64,000 nucleotides of DNA from Fimenecus sp045631225 (GTDB lineage Bacteria > Bacillota > Clostridia > Oscillospirales > Acutalibacteraceae): positions 23,372 through 87,371 of the forward strand of contig JAZQUG010000003.1 in assembly GCA_045631225.1 (NCBI GenBank). Direction: 5' to 3'. The first letter of the stretch is position 1. Every line of letters starts with the position of its first letter. The position numbers were made by a program, and so were the translations under genes. Below are positions 31,466 through 40,168 of this stretch, in pieces. The notes under the pieces are model-generated. The model saw only the letters and a list, made by a program, of their open reading frames with translations. It had not been told where the DNA came from and made no database searches.

Positions 31466-33211
31466 TTATTTTTGTTCTTTTATTACTTCTTCCAATGAAA
31501 CCTCATAATTATTTAACGCACCCTTGGTAGCATATTTATACGTGAAAGAACGAGGAAAATTATTGAGGAAAACTTCAATTTCATTGGAGTCAGTATTAAC
31601 GATAATCTTATCACACAGGCTTCCGTAAAGAATGTTGTTGTCGGCATTTGGGTCTATTTCAAAGAAATCATCAAGCATTTTTTTGAACGCTTCTTGTTCT
31701 TCAATCAAAGCCTTTTCATTGTCCTGCTCTTTTAGTGAGGTTATTTTCTTTTCAAGCTCCTGAATAGTAGCAAAAGTGCTTTCAAGATTTTTACTGTAGT
31801 TAGCTATTCGTGCATTGATAAGTCGCGCCTCATATTCATCCGAGATAAAGGCTTTTTTTGCATTTAAAGTAGCTAATTCGGTATTAAAGTAGTTGAAATT
31901 ATTGTTTTCAGTATCAAGTTCGCCTTCAAGCTTTTTTATCTGAGTGCTGAGTTTATTTACATCTGAATTTTTAATTTTAGAAATTTCCTTTTCAATTTCA
32001 GCCTTGATTCTTTCTTTATTAAGATTTATTTGGTTAATTGTTTGCCACATAACAGCATTGAGAACATTGGTTGAAATACTTACTGAACTGCATTCGTTTT
32101 TACCGTATCTGCTGTTGGTATAGCATCTCCAACGTTGATGATAGCCACTTTTTGTTTTTTTGTTTGTGCTGACAAAATGACCGTGACATTTTCCACACAG
32201 AACTTTTCCGCTCGACCAGTAACGATTGCTGTGTCGGGATTTCTTTTCTTCAGGAATTCTTTTAGTGAAGGTATCAAATCTTTTTTGAACCTTTTCCCAG
32301 GTATCCCTATCAATAATCGCTGGATGGTTGTTTGGGACACGAATTTTGTCGTGGTTATGTCTTTTGTTGTCTTCTACCGTTGTGTCGTTCTTGATTTGTT
32401 TGTGTGTCATAGTGTCAGACACATAAGATTTTCGGAATATAAAATCTCCGACATACTTTTCATTCTTAAGAATTCGTCTTATTTTTGCACTTGACCAGGT
32501 GTGTCTGAGTTTAGTCCCTTTGGTGTATTCCGGTTTGAAATTCGGATATTTTGCCTTTAATTCTTTGCAGATTGTGTCTGAACCTTTACCGTTGGCATAC
32601 TCGGTAAAAATGTATTTTACAATTTCAACTTCTTCTTCGTTATCCACAATCTGCATTTTTCCATTAACAGGTATGTATCCGAGCATTCCATGTCCAAATT
32701 CTATTCCGTTTTCCACCTTAAAGGTTTGAGAGAAAATAACACGAGAACTTGTTCTTCTTACTTCATATTCTGCCTGTTCAGCACATCGTCTGAGATAATC
32801 CATATCTCTGCTATTTTGGGTGCAAAGATTGTCGGCTTCAAATTTGACAAAAATGTTAAGTGAAGCGAGTTCGTCAAAAATGTTAAGCGCATCCCTCATA
32901 TTTCTCGTAAAACGAGATAATTCTTTGACAAGAATGAAATCCACTTTCTTTTTTCGACAATCTTCTAAAAGTCTATTAAAGTTTGGTCTTTGTTCGATTG
33001 TTGTTCCACTTATACCTTCGTCATAATATACTTCGACCAAAGACCATTTTGGATTATCCCTAATCTTTTTTTCAAAGTATGCTTTTTGAACTTCTAACGA
33101 GTCTTCGAGTTTGTCGTTCGAGACGCGACAGTAAGCTGCGACTTTTATATTATCGCGTGTTTCAACAGGGGTAGGAGTAGCTGATTGAATTATTTCAATT
33201 TTTCTTTCCAT
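31466..33211 (-). CDS. Large serine recombinase (site-specific integrase/excisionase)
   Basis: A 581-aa recombinase. Resolvase domain at about 22-160 with catalytic Ser31 in AAYCRVSND, DEGISGT, and the RFTRNMRDAL Arg motif; Recombinase domain at about 175-300 (GMLGYIPVNG, TWSSAKIRRILKNEKYVGDF); zinc ribbon Cys339/Cys342 with Cys363/Cys374; coiled coil at about 400-500. This is the full layout of Tn4451 TnpX-like and phage serine integrases. The gene starts one base after the 120-aa gene upstream and lies 450 bases from the element's right junction in spoVAC. It is the obvious enzyme for integration and for excision that would restore spoVAC. Confidence 0.93.
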   Translation of the reverse strand: MERKIEIIQSATPTPVETRDNIKVAAYCRVSNDKLEDSLEVQKAYFEKKIRDNPKWSLVEVYYDEGISGTTIEQRPNFNRLLEDCRKKKVDFILVKELSRFTRNMRDALNIFDELASLNIFVKFEADNLCTQNSRDMDYLRRCAEQAEYEVRRTSSRVIFSQTFKVENGIEFGHGMLGYIPVNGKMQIVDNEEEVEIVKYIFTEYANGKGSDTICKELKAKYPNFKPEYTKGTKLRHTWSSAKIRRILKNEKYVGDFIFRKSYVSDTMTHKQIKNDTTVEDNKRHNHDKIRVPNNHPAIIDRDTWEKVQKRFDTFTKRIPEEKKSRHSNRYWSSGKVLCGKCHGHFVSTNKKTKSGYHQRWRCYTNSRYGKNECSSVSISTNVLNAVMWQTINQINLNKERIKAEIEKEISKIKNSDVNKLSTQIKKLEGELDTENNNFNYFNTELATLNAKKAFISDEYEARLINARIANYSKNLESTFATIQELEKKITSLKEQDNEKALIEEQEAFKKMLDDFFEIDPNADNNILYGSLCDKIIVNTDSNEIEVFLNNFPRSFTYKYATKGALNNYEVSLEEVIKEQK

Positions 33212-33212
33212 A

Positions 33213-33575
33213 TCATGATTCCTTTGTTATTAACGTGTTGTAGTCCTCAAATGATAGTTTTCCATTTTCATAGCAATGACGATAAAATGCGTTTTTTACA
33301 TCAGTAATAAGCTGAGCATCAGCCACATTTGAAGCATTGACACCGGATGCCGGTGTATAGCTGACAACCATATGAGTGTTTGGTGTTGGTGATGTGCTGC
33401 CCAACATATTGAACAAAACGGGGGTTTTGATTAGAGTGTCAATAGCCTCATCAGAAAGAACGGATAACTGTTCTATAATATGATTGACACCTTTGCTTTT
33501 TTGTGAAATAATTTCATTGAAGACAGATTCAATTGTGTCGAATAAATCTTCCGGGATATCGAAAATATCGTGCAT
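33213..33575 (-). CDS. Small protein coupled to the recombinase (candidate directionality factor)
   Basis: A 120-aa protein starting MHDIFDIPEDLFDTIESV; the ATG at 33575 has AAAGGAG eight bases upstream. The frame stays open upstream and is in phase with the spoVAC 5' part (to 33953), but the ribosome binding site and an internal promoter argue for a separate gene. It has an N-terminal acidic helix, a Ser/Thr/Pro-rich middle and a C-terminal helix (AFYRHCYENGKLSFEDYNTL). It ends one base before the recombinase start. Position suggests a role in controlling recombination direction; the family is not recognised. Confidence 0.65.
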   Translation of the reverse strand: MHDIFDIPEDLFDTIESVFNEIISQKSKGVNHIIEQLSVLSDEAIDTLIKTPVLFNMLGSTSPTPNTHMVVSYTPASGVNASNVADAQLITDVKNAFYRHCYENGKLSFEDYNTLITKES

Positions 33576-33612
33576 ATTTGCAACTCCTTTCAGTGTTATA
33601 ATTGTTAATACA

Positions 33613-33640
33613 AGTATAACATATACAAAGGAAAATACAA
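33613..33640 (-). promoter_or_regulatory. SigA-type promoter inside the element for the recombinase operon
   Basis: On the minus strand TTGTAT and TATACT with a 16-base spacer, about 37 bases before the 120-aa gene and 22 bases inside the right junction. Confidence 0.6.
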
Positions 33641-33661
33641 GTAGCAATTTAAGGACATTTG

Positions 33662-33677
33662 TGGGAACGATGGTGCC
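33662..33677. other. Right attachment junction of the integrated element
   Basis: TGGGAACGATGGTGCC, matching the left junction (15054-15069) in 12 of 16 positions with TGGG shared exactly. On the minus strand it encodes the GTIVP end of the spoVAC 5' part; leftward, the reading changes to unrelated hydrophobic sequence. Confidence 0.65.
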
Positions 33678-33935
33678 TGCACCTGCGTGCTTTGCTATTT
33701 TGTCAAAAACACCGATTCCTGTAAGGATTGCAGCAATTACAATCAGCACAGATGGTGTCAAAGCCTTAACTGAATCCTCTGAAAAGTGCATTTTCTCAAA
33801 TCCCCAATTGAGAAATTGTCCGAAGGTGCATATTGCACCACCGATAGTAAAGGCTTTTATGCAGTTTTTAAGCTTTGGGGACGGTGGAGACGCTTTATCA
33901 GCCATTTTACTATATTCGTTATTTGTAGTTGACAT
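33662..33935 (-). pseudogene. spoVAC: 5' part of a split spoVAC-family gene
   Basis: The first 91 codons of a SpoVAC protein: MSTTNNEYSKMADKASPPSP, then the diagnostic KLKNCIKAFTIGGAICTFGQ, AAILTGIGVFDKIAKHAG and AGTIVP. This is exactly the N-terminal half of the family. GGAAG precedes the ATG at 33935. The frame then continues into element sequence, so in the integrated state a chimeric 240-aa product could be made. The rest of the gene is at 14884-15054. The total after joining, 147 aa, is the normal SpoVAC length. No spoVAD or spoVAE flank it, so this is a stand-alone paralogue. Confidence 0.85.
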
Positions 33936-34065
33936 AAAATCACTTCCAATCAATAATAGGTTTTCCTGAAAAGTCTTTTTTATTATGAGAAATTATGACA
34001 ATAATTGAAATGATATTGGTTTTATGATAATATATCTGTGATATAATAATTACAGGAGAATGTTT

Positions 34066-34932
34066 GTGAAAAACGAAAAAGTCAATAAGCTGTGTCGTGT
34101 GATAATGGTTATACTTGGTGCGTTGATTGTCTTTTTCAGTGCCGATTTCATTTTAAGTGAAATTACTGATGTTTGGGCATATGAAGATGCAACAGGCAAC
34201 GATACAGAATGGAATAAAATTACAGAAAAATTTGAAAATAATACAGAACTTACGGAAGAGGATTATGAGGAAATTTTCTTGCAGACAGGACTTGGAAAAC
34301 CTGCAGTTGATAAGCTTTTGAGTGATGGCAGAGTGGATAAAGTCGACGAATACAGAGATTATTATCTTGCAGATAAGGATTATTATTGTTACAGAAAAGG
34401 TGTTTTTGCTTGTCACGAACGAATCACTGATACAGATGGTCAGGAGATTCGCAATCCTGAATTTGCAGATTTACAGAACGGTGATATTATAGTTACCTTA
34501 AGCATTCATTCTCTTGGTTGGCGCCACGGTCACGCAACGATTATTACGGATGCTGAAAACGGTATTGGTGTTCAGGCTGTTATGATTGGTGAAAAATCAA
34601 ACAATTCCCAAATATGGTCATGGACAAAGTACCCTTTGGTTGCGGTTTTAAGACCGAAGAATGTGGACGAATCTACAAGAAATCAAGCGGGACAATTTGC
34701 AGAAGAAAATCTGAAGGGCTTGTACTATTCCTTTTCAGGCGGTGTGTTTTCGGGCAGAGACGGTGATAAAACTCCCGCCACAACACAGTGTGCACATCTT
34801 GTCTGGTATGCATATCTGACTTGTGGAATTGACATTGCTCCCGAGAGTGGAAAAATAATCACTCCAAAGGATTTTTTGAGAAGTGAAAACCTTGAAATTG
34901 TACAGGTTTACGGTAATATTACAGATATTTGA
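34066..34932 (+). CDS. YiiX/NlpC-like (permuted papain-fold) hydrolase
   Basis: A protein of about 288 residues with one N-terminal membrane helix (about 12-30) and an exported catalytic domain. The GWRHGHATIITD motif (His) and the TQCAHLVWYAYLTCG motif (Cys) appear in the His-before-Cys order of the permuted YiiX/YebB-type NlpC/P60 family. Such enzymes cleave peptide or amide bonds in the envelope. The GTG at 34066 (7 bases from AGGAG) is favoured over the ATG at 34060, which would overlap the ribosome binding site. It is divergent from spoVAC. Confidence 0.75.
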   Translation: MKNEKVNKLCRVIMVILGALIVFFSADFILSEITDVWAYEDATGNDTEWNKITEKFENNTELTEEDYEEIFLQTGLGKPAVDKLLSDGRVDKVDEYRDYYLADKDYYCYRKGVFACHERITDTDGQEIRNPEFADLQNGDIIVTLSIHSLGWRHGHATIITDAENGIGVQAVMIGEKSNNSQIWSWTKYPLVAVLRPKNVDESTRNQAGQFAEENLKGLYYSFSGGVFSGRDGDKTPATTQCAHLVWYAYLTCGIDIAPESGKIITPKDFLRSENLEIVQVYGNITDI

Positions 34933-34949
34933 AAAATATGATTTATAAA

Positions 34950-34983
34950 GAGGTGTTTTCAATGACGGAAACACCTTATTTTG
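34950..34983 (+). terminator. Rho-independent terminator
   Basis: AGGTGTTT (34951-34958) pairs with AAACACCT (34969-34976), followed by TATTTT. Confidence 0.8.
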
Positions 34984-35100
34984 TTGATTTTCAAGGATTT
35001 TCTACTTGTATTATTATGGTTTATTTGGTATAATGAATTGTTAAAATTATTATCTATAACTATATACTTTTTTGTGTGATGCTCAAGAAGGAGTTCTAAA

Positions 35101-35850
35101 ATGGATTTGTTTAATGAAGAAAAAAAGAAGGACCTGATAATCGGCAGAAATGCTGTAACAGAGCTTATAAAATCAGGTCGTGAAATTGATACACTTTTTG
35201 TACTTCGTGGTGAAAAAACCGGTTCTGTAGGAAAGATAATCGGTCAGTGTCGTGATAAAGGTGCTGTTGTCAAAGAGGTTGACAAAAAGAAGCTTGACTT
35301 TATGTGTGGACACAGTAATCATCAGGGGGTTGTGGCAATTTGTGCAGCTCACGACTATGCAACTGTTGAGGAAATCCTTGCAGTTGCTGAGGAAAGAGGA
35401 GAAGCTCCGTTTATCGTGGCTTGTGACGGAATTGAAGACCCACACAATTTGGGTGCTATTATCCGTACTGCTGAGGCTGCGGGTGTTCACGGGATTATTA
35501 TTCCGAAGCGTAGAAGTGCATCACTTAACTATACTGTCGGTAAAACAAGTGCAGGTGCACTTGAATATATGAAGGTTGCTCGTGTTTCAAATCTTGCATC
35601 AACACTTCAGGAGCTTAAAGACAAAGGAATGTGGGTTTACGGTGCGGATATGGACGGAGAGGATGCTCGTTCAGTTAATTTTGATGGTGCTGCAGTTCTT
35701 GTAATTGGTTCAGAAGGTGACGGAATGAGCAGAATAGTTCGTGAAAAATGCGATTTTATTGTTTCACTTAAAATGAAAGGGCAGATAAATTCTCTTAATG
35801 CTTCCGTAGCAGGTGGAATTTTAATGTACGAGATTTCATATAAAAGATAG
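35101..35850 (+). CDS. rlmB: 23S rRNA 2'-O-methyltransferase, TrmH/SpoU family
   Basis: A 249-aa SPOUT methyltransferase. N-terminal substrate-binding domain (IIGRNAVTELI), then the three SpoU motifs: DGIEDPHNLGAIIRTAEAAG (about 104), VLVIGSEGDGMSR (about 200) and the C-terminal MKGQINSLNASVAGGI. The set matches RlmB, which methylates G2251 of 23S rRNA, although close paralogues exist. AAGGAG precedes the ATG. It is the first gene of a run of same-strand genes to rsmI. Confidence 0.88.
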   Translation: MDLFNEEKKKDLIIGRNAVTELIKSGREIDTLFVLRGEKTGSVGKIIGQCRDKGAVVKEVDKKKLDFMCGHSNHQGVVAICAAHDYATVEEILAVAEERGEAPFIVACDGIEDPHNLGAIIRTAEAAGVHGIIIPKRRSASLNYTVGKTSAGALEYMKVARVSNLASTLQELKDKGMWVYGADMDGEDARSVNFDGAAVLVIGSEGDGMSRIVREKCDFIVSLKMKGQINSLNASVAGGILMYEISYKR

Positions 35851-35892
35851 TGTGACAGAATGTTTAAAAATTTTTCGGGGGGAAATTTTATT

Positions 35893-38652
35893 ATGACAGA
35901 TAAAATTTCAGATAACTTAGTTGAAGAAATTCTTAACGACATAAAAGAGAAAAACGGAGAAGCTATTCCGGGTCAGGAATATTCACTTACTGATATTGAC
36001 TTGCTTTTAGCTGAAATTTCAGGAGAAAAAACCACTGACAAGGAAAGTGAAGTCGTGTTTTCAAAGCCTGAAATCAAGAAGGAAAAAGAACCATCAAAAA
36101 AAGGCTTTTTCTCATTTGATATTTCTAAAATTCAGGATTTTGACGATGATGAGGATGAATCTGAAACTGAAATTGAAACTCTTGAAGAAGAAACCGAATC
36201 TCAGGATGATGTTTCCGTATCAGTTGAAGATGATGGTCAGATTGGATTTACTTCTGAAATAGTTGATTTAATCGTCGAAGAATACAAGGATGCACCTGTA
36301 GAGGAAGAAGCAGAGTCCGTGACAGGTCAGATTTCTATTGAAAAAACAAGAATGTTCAATGAAATTGATATTCGCGGAACATATAATCCGAACATCTCTC
36401 ACAATCTCGGAAATAAGGTTGTAAGAACAACAAGCGGTGATGCTGAACCACTTGCTTCTGCAAGTGTTATGGAAGAAGAAAAATACAGAAAGCATTTTAT
36501 GAACAAACCTGTTCAGAAGCTTGAAAACACCATTGAACAGAGAGCTATCAGAGATGCAAGACCTCCTGAAACAATAGAAACTCCGGGATTTATCATTAAA
36601 AATGGCACAGTAAGTGAAAATACAGACGGAATAAGAACTATGCCAACCATTATTGGTGCTGAATATGAATTGGAACAGGAAAAAACCAAGGAGGATTTCG
36701 GTACAAAAGTAACAGCACCTGAAAAGCCTGACAATCAGATTATGTTTGATGGCTTTGGTGAAGATGAAGAAATTCTTCAACAGCCTGAAGAACAGGCAGA
36801 GGCAGTGCTTCGTGAAAATCGCAAGGCAGCAGTCAGAGATTTTGTTGCAGGTGGAATGTCATTTAAAGAAAAAGTTCAGTCACCACCTGTAAGAAGACGA
36901 TACGAAAGACAGAAGGTTTCTGTTGTACGTGAGTATTTCGGACCAAAGGATAAGGAAGCGGTTAAAAAAGTTTTTGCAATGGAAAAGAAATCAACCGTTA
37001 TGAAGCTTGCTGCTGTTTCAGGTATATGTTTCCTTATGTCAATTCTTTCAATTGTTGCCGGAATGGAAAACGGCAATTTTGAGATTTACGGAAACAATGA
37101 ATTTGTTTATGCTCTTGTACAGATTTTATTACTTATCGTTGCAAGTGCATTGAATTATCAATCATTCATAAAAGCGTTCAATAATATAAAGAGTCAGATT
37201 TTTGATATGGATACTGTCGTTGCAGTTTCTGCAATTGCAGGTTTTATTCAGTGTCTTATCGGCTTTGCTTTTGCAGACAGTATCGAGTCAGTTGCAAGAA
37301 TTACAGCAGGTGCAGCAGTGTTACCTATGATTATGAAGCTTGCAGGTGAGCTTGTCCGTTGCAAAAATGACAGTGAAAACTTCAAGGTTCTTACAGCTGA
37401 TCCTGACGAATGTTACAGTGTTGAAAATGTAGCTGATGAGGATACAGCAAATGAGATTTCAAGAGGCCTTATGATGGGTAATCCTGAAATCAAGTATTCA
37501 GCAAAAATCGGATTCCCTCAGAAATTTGTTGAAATTTCACGTTCTTCTGAGGTTACAGGAAAGATTTGTAAGCTTACAATTCCTGCTATGGCAATAGTCG
37601 GTCTTGTACTCGGAATTATTTCTATTATTAAAACAGGAAATTTCTTTGCAGGTATAAGCACTTTAACAGGAACACTTCTTATGACGCTTCCTTGTTCTGC
37701 AGGACTTGTTTCGGCTATTAATCTTCGTGCAACAAACAAGTTCCTTAATGAAGATGGTGCTTTGATAAATGGTTACAGTGCAGTTGATGATGCTGTAAAC
37801 ACAAACGGTGTCGTTATTGATGCCTGTGACGCATTTGAACAGGGTGGATGCAATATTGAGGGTATGAAGACATACCACAAAATGAGAATTGACGAAGCTC
37901 TTCTCTATACTGCATCTGTTGTTATTGCATCAGGTGGTGTTTTAGCAGAAGTATTTGATGGCGTTATCATTGGTAAGCGAGAGCTTTTACTTCCTGTTGA
38001 ATCCTTGGCTTATGAAGAAAAATTAGGCTGTTCTTGTTGGATTCATAATCACAGAGTCCTTGTGGGTAACCGTGACCTTCTTGTACATCATAATGTAGAA
38101 ACACCTGATAAGGACTTGGAAGATAAATATAAATCAAACGGAAGAAATGTTCTTTATCTTGCTATTGAGGGAAAAATTGCAGCAATGTTTGTTGTAGTTT
38201 ATAAGGCAAATGAAGAAACAGCAAGATATATGCGTGAGCTTGAAAAAGACGGAATTACAATATTCTTCAGAACAGCTGATGCAAATATTACAGAAAAATT
38301 CCTTGAAAGAGAATTCCAGTTGCCTGCAAATGTTGTTAAAATCATCAATCCTGTTGCAGGTGATATGTTCTCAAAGGTTAAATCAAGACGTACAGAACGC
38401 AGTAATGCAATGATTATTCACGATGGTGGAATAAAAACAATGCTCTCTGCACTTCACGGTGCATTTGTAATTAATAATTTTGTTAATTCATCAAGACTTG
38501 TTCAGCTTATCGCTTCAGTTATCGGTGCTGTGATTATGGCATTGTTTACATTTATTTCAAGCATTGCGCAAATTGGCGTGTTACAGATTATACTGTATCA
38601 GGTAATATGGACAGTTATACTTTCTGTTCCTGCATTTACAAGAAAAAAGTAA
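35893..38652 (+). CDS. Large membrane protein resembling a degenerate P-type ATPase
   Basis: A 919-aa protein (ATG at 35893 after GGGGGGA). Residues 1-360 are soluble and very acidic (D/E-rich coils near 80-110). From about 369 there are several membrane helices. The C-terminal half follows the order of heavy-metal P-type ATPases but the catalytic motifs are gone: TLPCSAG (about 598) where CPC is expected, VIDACDAF (641-648) in place of the DKTGT phosphorylation motif, FRTADAN (about 792) for TGDN, and IIHDGG (about 841) for GDGxND. The LVGNRDLL and IEGKIAAMFVV elements are retained. This suggests a non-pumping homologue with a regulatory or structural role. It lies between rlmB and mgtC on the same strand. 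Confidence 0.7.
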   Translation: MTDKISDNLVEEILNDIKEKNGEAIPGQEYSLTDIDLLLAEISGEKTTDKESEVVFSKPEIKKEKEPSKKGFFSFDISKIQDFDDDEDESETEIETLEEETESQDDVSVSVEDDGQIGFTSEIVDLIVEEYKDAPVEEEAESVTGQISIEKTRMFNEIDIRGTYNPNISHNLGNKVVRTTSGDAEPLASASVMEEEKYRKHFMNKPVQKLENTIEQRAIRDARPPETIETPGFIIKNGTVSENTDGIRTMPTIIGAEYELEQEKTKEDFGTKVTAPEKPDNQIMFDGFGEDEEILQQPEEQAEAVLRENRKAAVRDFVAGGMSFKEKVQSPPVRRRYERQKVSVVREYFGPKDKEAVKKVFAMEKKSTVMKLAAVSGICFLMSILSIVAGMENGNFEIYGNNEFVYALVQILLLIVASALNYQSFIKAFNNIKSQIFDMDTVVAVSAIAGFIQCLIGFAFADSIESVARITAGAAVLPMIMKLAGELVRCKNDSENFKVLTADPDECYSVENVADEDTANEISRGLMMGNPEIKYSAKIGFPQKFVEISRSSEVTGKICKLTIPAMAIVGLVLGIISIIKTGNFFAGISTLTGTLLMTLPCSAGLVSAINLRATNKFLNEDGALINGYSAVDDAVNTNGVVIDACDAFEQGGCNIEGMKTYHKMRIDEALLYTASVVIASGGVLAEVFDGVIIGKRELLLPVESLAYEEKLGCSCWIHNHRVLVGNRDLLVHHNVETPDKDLEDKYKSNGRNVLYLAIEGKIAAMFVVVYKANEETARYMRELEKDGITIFFRTADANITEKFLEREFQLPANVVKIINPVAGDMFSKVKSRRTERSNAMIIHDGGIKTMLSALHGAFVINNFVNSSRLVQLIASVIGAVIMALFTFISSIAQIGVLQIILYQVIWTVILSVPAFTRKK

Positions 38653-38682
38653 AATAATATTACTACTTAGGGGATGAACTAA

Positions 38683-39417
38683 TTGGCAGACTTTTGGGAG
38701 TCAGTAAAAAATATTGCTTTGTGGGTCTGGGGTTTTGACCAGATAAGATTCACTATTGATGCATTGTTTAAACTTGGAATAACAACTGTACTCAGTGGTT
38801 TTATCGGATTTGAGCGTGAACATTCTCACCGTCCTGCAGGTTTCAGAACTCATATTCTTGTTTCCGTCAGTTCTGCACTTGTAATGCTCACATCAGTTTA
38901 TATTTTTGACAGCCAGGGAATGTCGGGTGATGTTACACGAATGAGTGCACAGGTATTGAGCGGTATCGGTTTCCTTGGTGCAGGTACCATTCTTCGTGAG
39001 GGTTTTTCTGTTAAAGGTCTTACAACTGCTGCTTCCCTTTGGGCTGTTGCTTGTATAGGTATTGCAGTAGGTGCAGGGTTCTATGCAGGTGCGTTTGTGG
39101 CTACACTCGTTATTTATCTTACGCTTAACTCTCTTAAAAGATTTATTGTTCGTGGTTCAACAGGTAAACTTCTTTTTGTTGAAATAAAAGATGTGGGCAC
39201 ACAGATTCCGATTATCACAAAAACCATCAAACAATGTGGTGGTAAAATTCATTCAATGGAAGTTGTTTATACTGAATCAAAGGATTTGAAATTCAAGCAT
39301 CGAAAGGATACTTCTGTTATCAAGATGCTTGTTTTCCCCAAAAATGAAGATTCACTTTTACTTATGATAACAACTATCAGAAGTATGGAAGATGTTGAGG
39401 ATATTTATGTTGACTGA
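38683..39417 (+). CDS. MgtC/SapB family membrane protein
   Basis: A 244-aa protein with four or five N-terminal membrane helices and a soluble ACT-like C-terminus. The GFERE motif (GFIGFEREHSHRPAGFRTHILV, positions about 40-61, read in parts), the IGFLGAGTILR motif and the LTTAASLWAVACIG motif are the family signature. MgtC proteins affect growth under low Mg2+. The start is a TTG at 38683 with AGGGGATG upstream. Its stop codon overlaps the trmN6 start. Confidence 0.88.
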   Translation: MADFWESVKNIALWVWGFDQIRFTIDALFKLGITTVLSGFIGFEREHSHRPAGFRTHILVSVSSALVMLTSVYIFDSQGMSGDVTRMSAQVLSGIGFLGAGTILREGFSVKGLTTAASLWAVACIGIAVGAGFYAGAFVATLVIYLTLNSLKRFIVRGSTGKLLFVEIKDVGTQIPIITKTIKQCGGKIHSMEVVYTESKDLKFKHRKDTSVIKMLVFPKNEDSLLLMITTIRSMEDVEDIYVD

Positions 39418-40150
39418 TAAAATTACGCTTTTTGATGGTGAACATATTGAGGATTTAGGCGAAGATGTGGGCGTTGTTGTATCAAAGCAGCATACCTTTG
39501 GTACAGATGCAATGCTGCTTGCTGATTTTGCTAATCCTAAAAGAAATGATGTTGCCTGTGATTTTGGTTCAGGCTGTGGAATCATCCCTTTCCTCTGGCT
39601 TCGTGACGGAAAATGTTCCGAAATTACAGCAGTTGAAATTCAGAAAAACGCTTGTGACCAGATGAAAAGGTCACTTGCCTTGAATGATACAGAAAAAATC
39701 ACTGTCTTAAACAGGGATTTAAAAGATATTTCCGATTTAAAAGCAGGTAGCTTTGATTTAGTTACTATGAATCCACCATATAAAATCGAAAATGGTGGGA
39801 TAAAAAATGATGACGATTTTGCAACAATTGCTCGTCATGAAACTCTTTGCAATATGGACGATATAGCAAAAAGTGCTGCTCGTCTTTTACGATTTGGCGG
39901 CAAGCTTTGCATTTGCCACAGACCCGAAAGAGTATTTGATGCAATGTATGGGATGAGAGCAAACGGAATTGAACCGAAAACTCTTAAATTTGTATCTAAA
40001 AAAGGTGATACTCAACCTTGGTTAGTGCTTATTGAAGGTAAGCGTGGTGCCAAAAACGGGTTAAAGGTTGAGGGAAACCTTGTTGCATATAATAATGACG
40101 GTACTCTGACAGAGGAAATGCTCAGAATTACTGAAAAGTACAGAAAATAA
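39407..40150 (+). CDS. trmN6: tRNA1(Val) (adenine-37-N6)-methyltransferase-like
   Basis: A 247-aa SAM-dependent methyltransferase starting MLTDKITLFDGEHIEDL; the ATG at 39407 overlaps the end of mgtC by 11 bases and has GAGG upstream. Motifs: the QHTFGTDAMLLADF entry, CDFGSGCGIIP SAM-binding loop (about 55) and the adenine-specific NPPY motif (TMNPPYKIENGG). It is directly upstream of rsmI, the usual neighbour in Clostridia. Confidence 0.87.
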   Translation: MLTDKITLFDGEHIEDLGEDVGVVVSKQHTFGTDAMLLADFANPKRNDVACDFGSGCGIIPFLWLRDGKCSEITAVEIQKNACDQMKRSLALNDTEKITVLNRDLKDISDLKAGSFDLVTMNPPYKIENGGIKNDDDFATIARHETLCNMDDIAKSAARLLRFGGKLCICHRPERVFDAMYGMRANGIEPKTLKFVSKKGDTQPWLVLIEGKRGAKNGLKVEGNLVAYNNDGTLTEEMLRITEKYRK

Positions 40151-40168
40151 AGAAAGGAAACGGACAAT

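Noticed and set aside
15000..33700. Insertion sequence or transposase genes
   Set aside because: No DDE or HUH transposase is encoded; the only recombinase is the large serine enzyme.
33213..33953. One 246-aa membrane protein gene
   Set aside because: The first 91 residues (from 33935) are plainly the SpoVAC N-terminus, and the last 120 have their own ribosome binding site; the open frame is a junction product.
33936..34060. Sporulation sigma factor promoter before spoVAC
   Set aside because: A CATAATA resembling a sigma-G -10 is present on the minus strand, but no matching -35 at the right spacing, so I do not call it.
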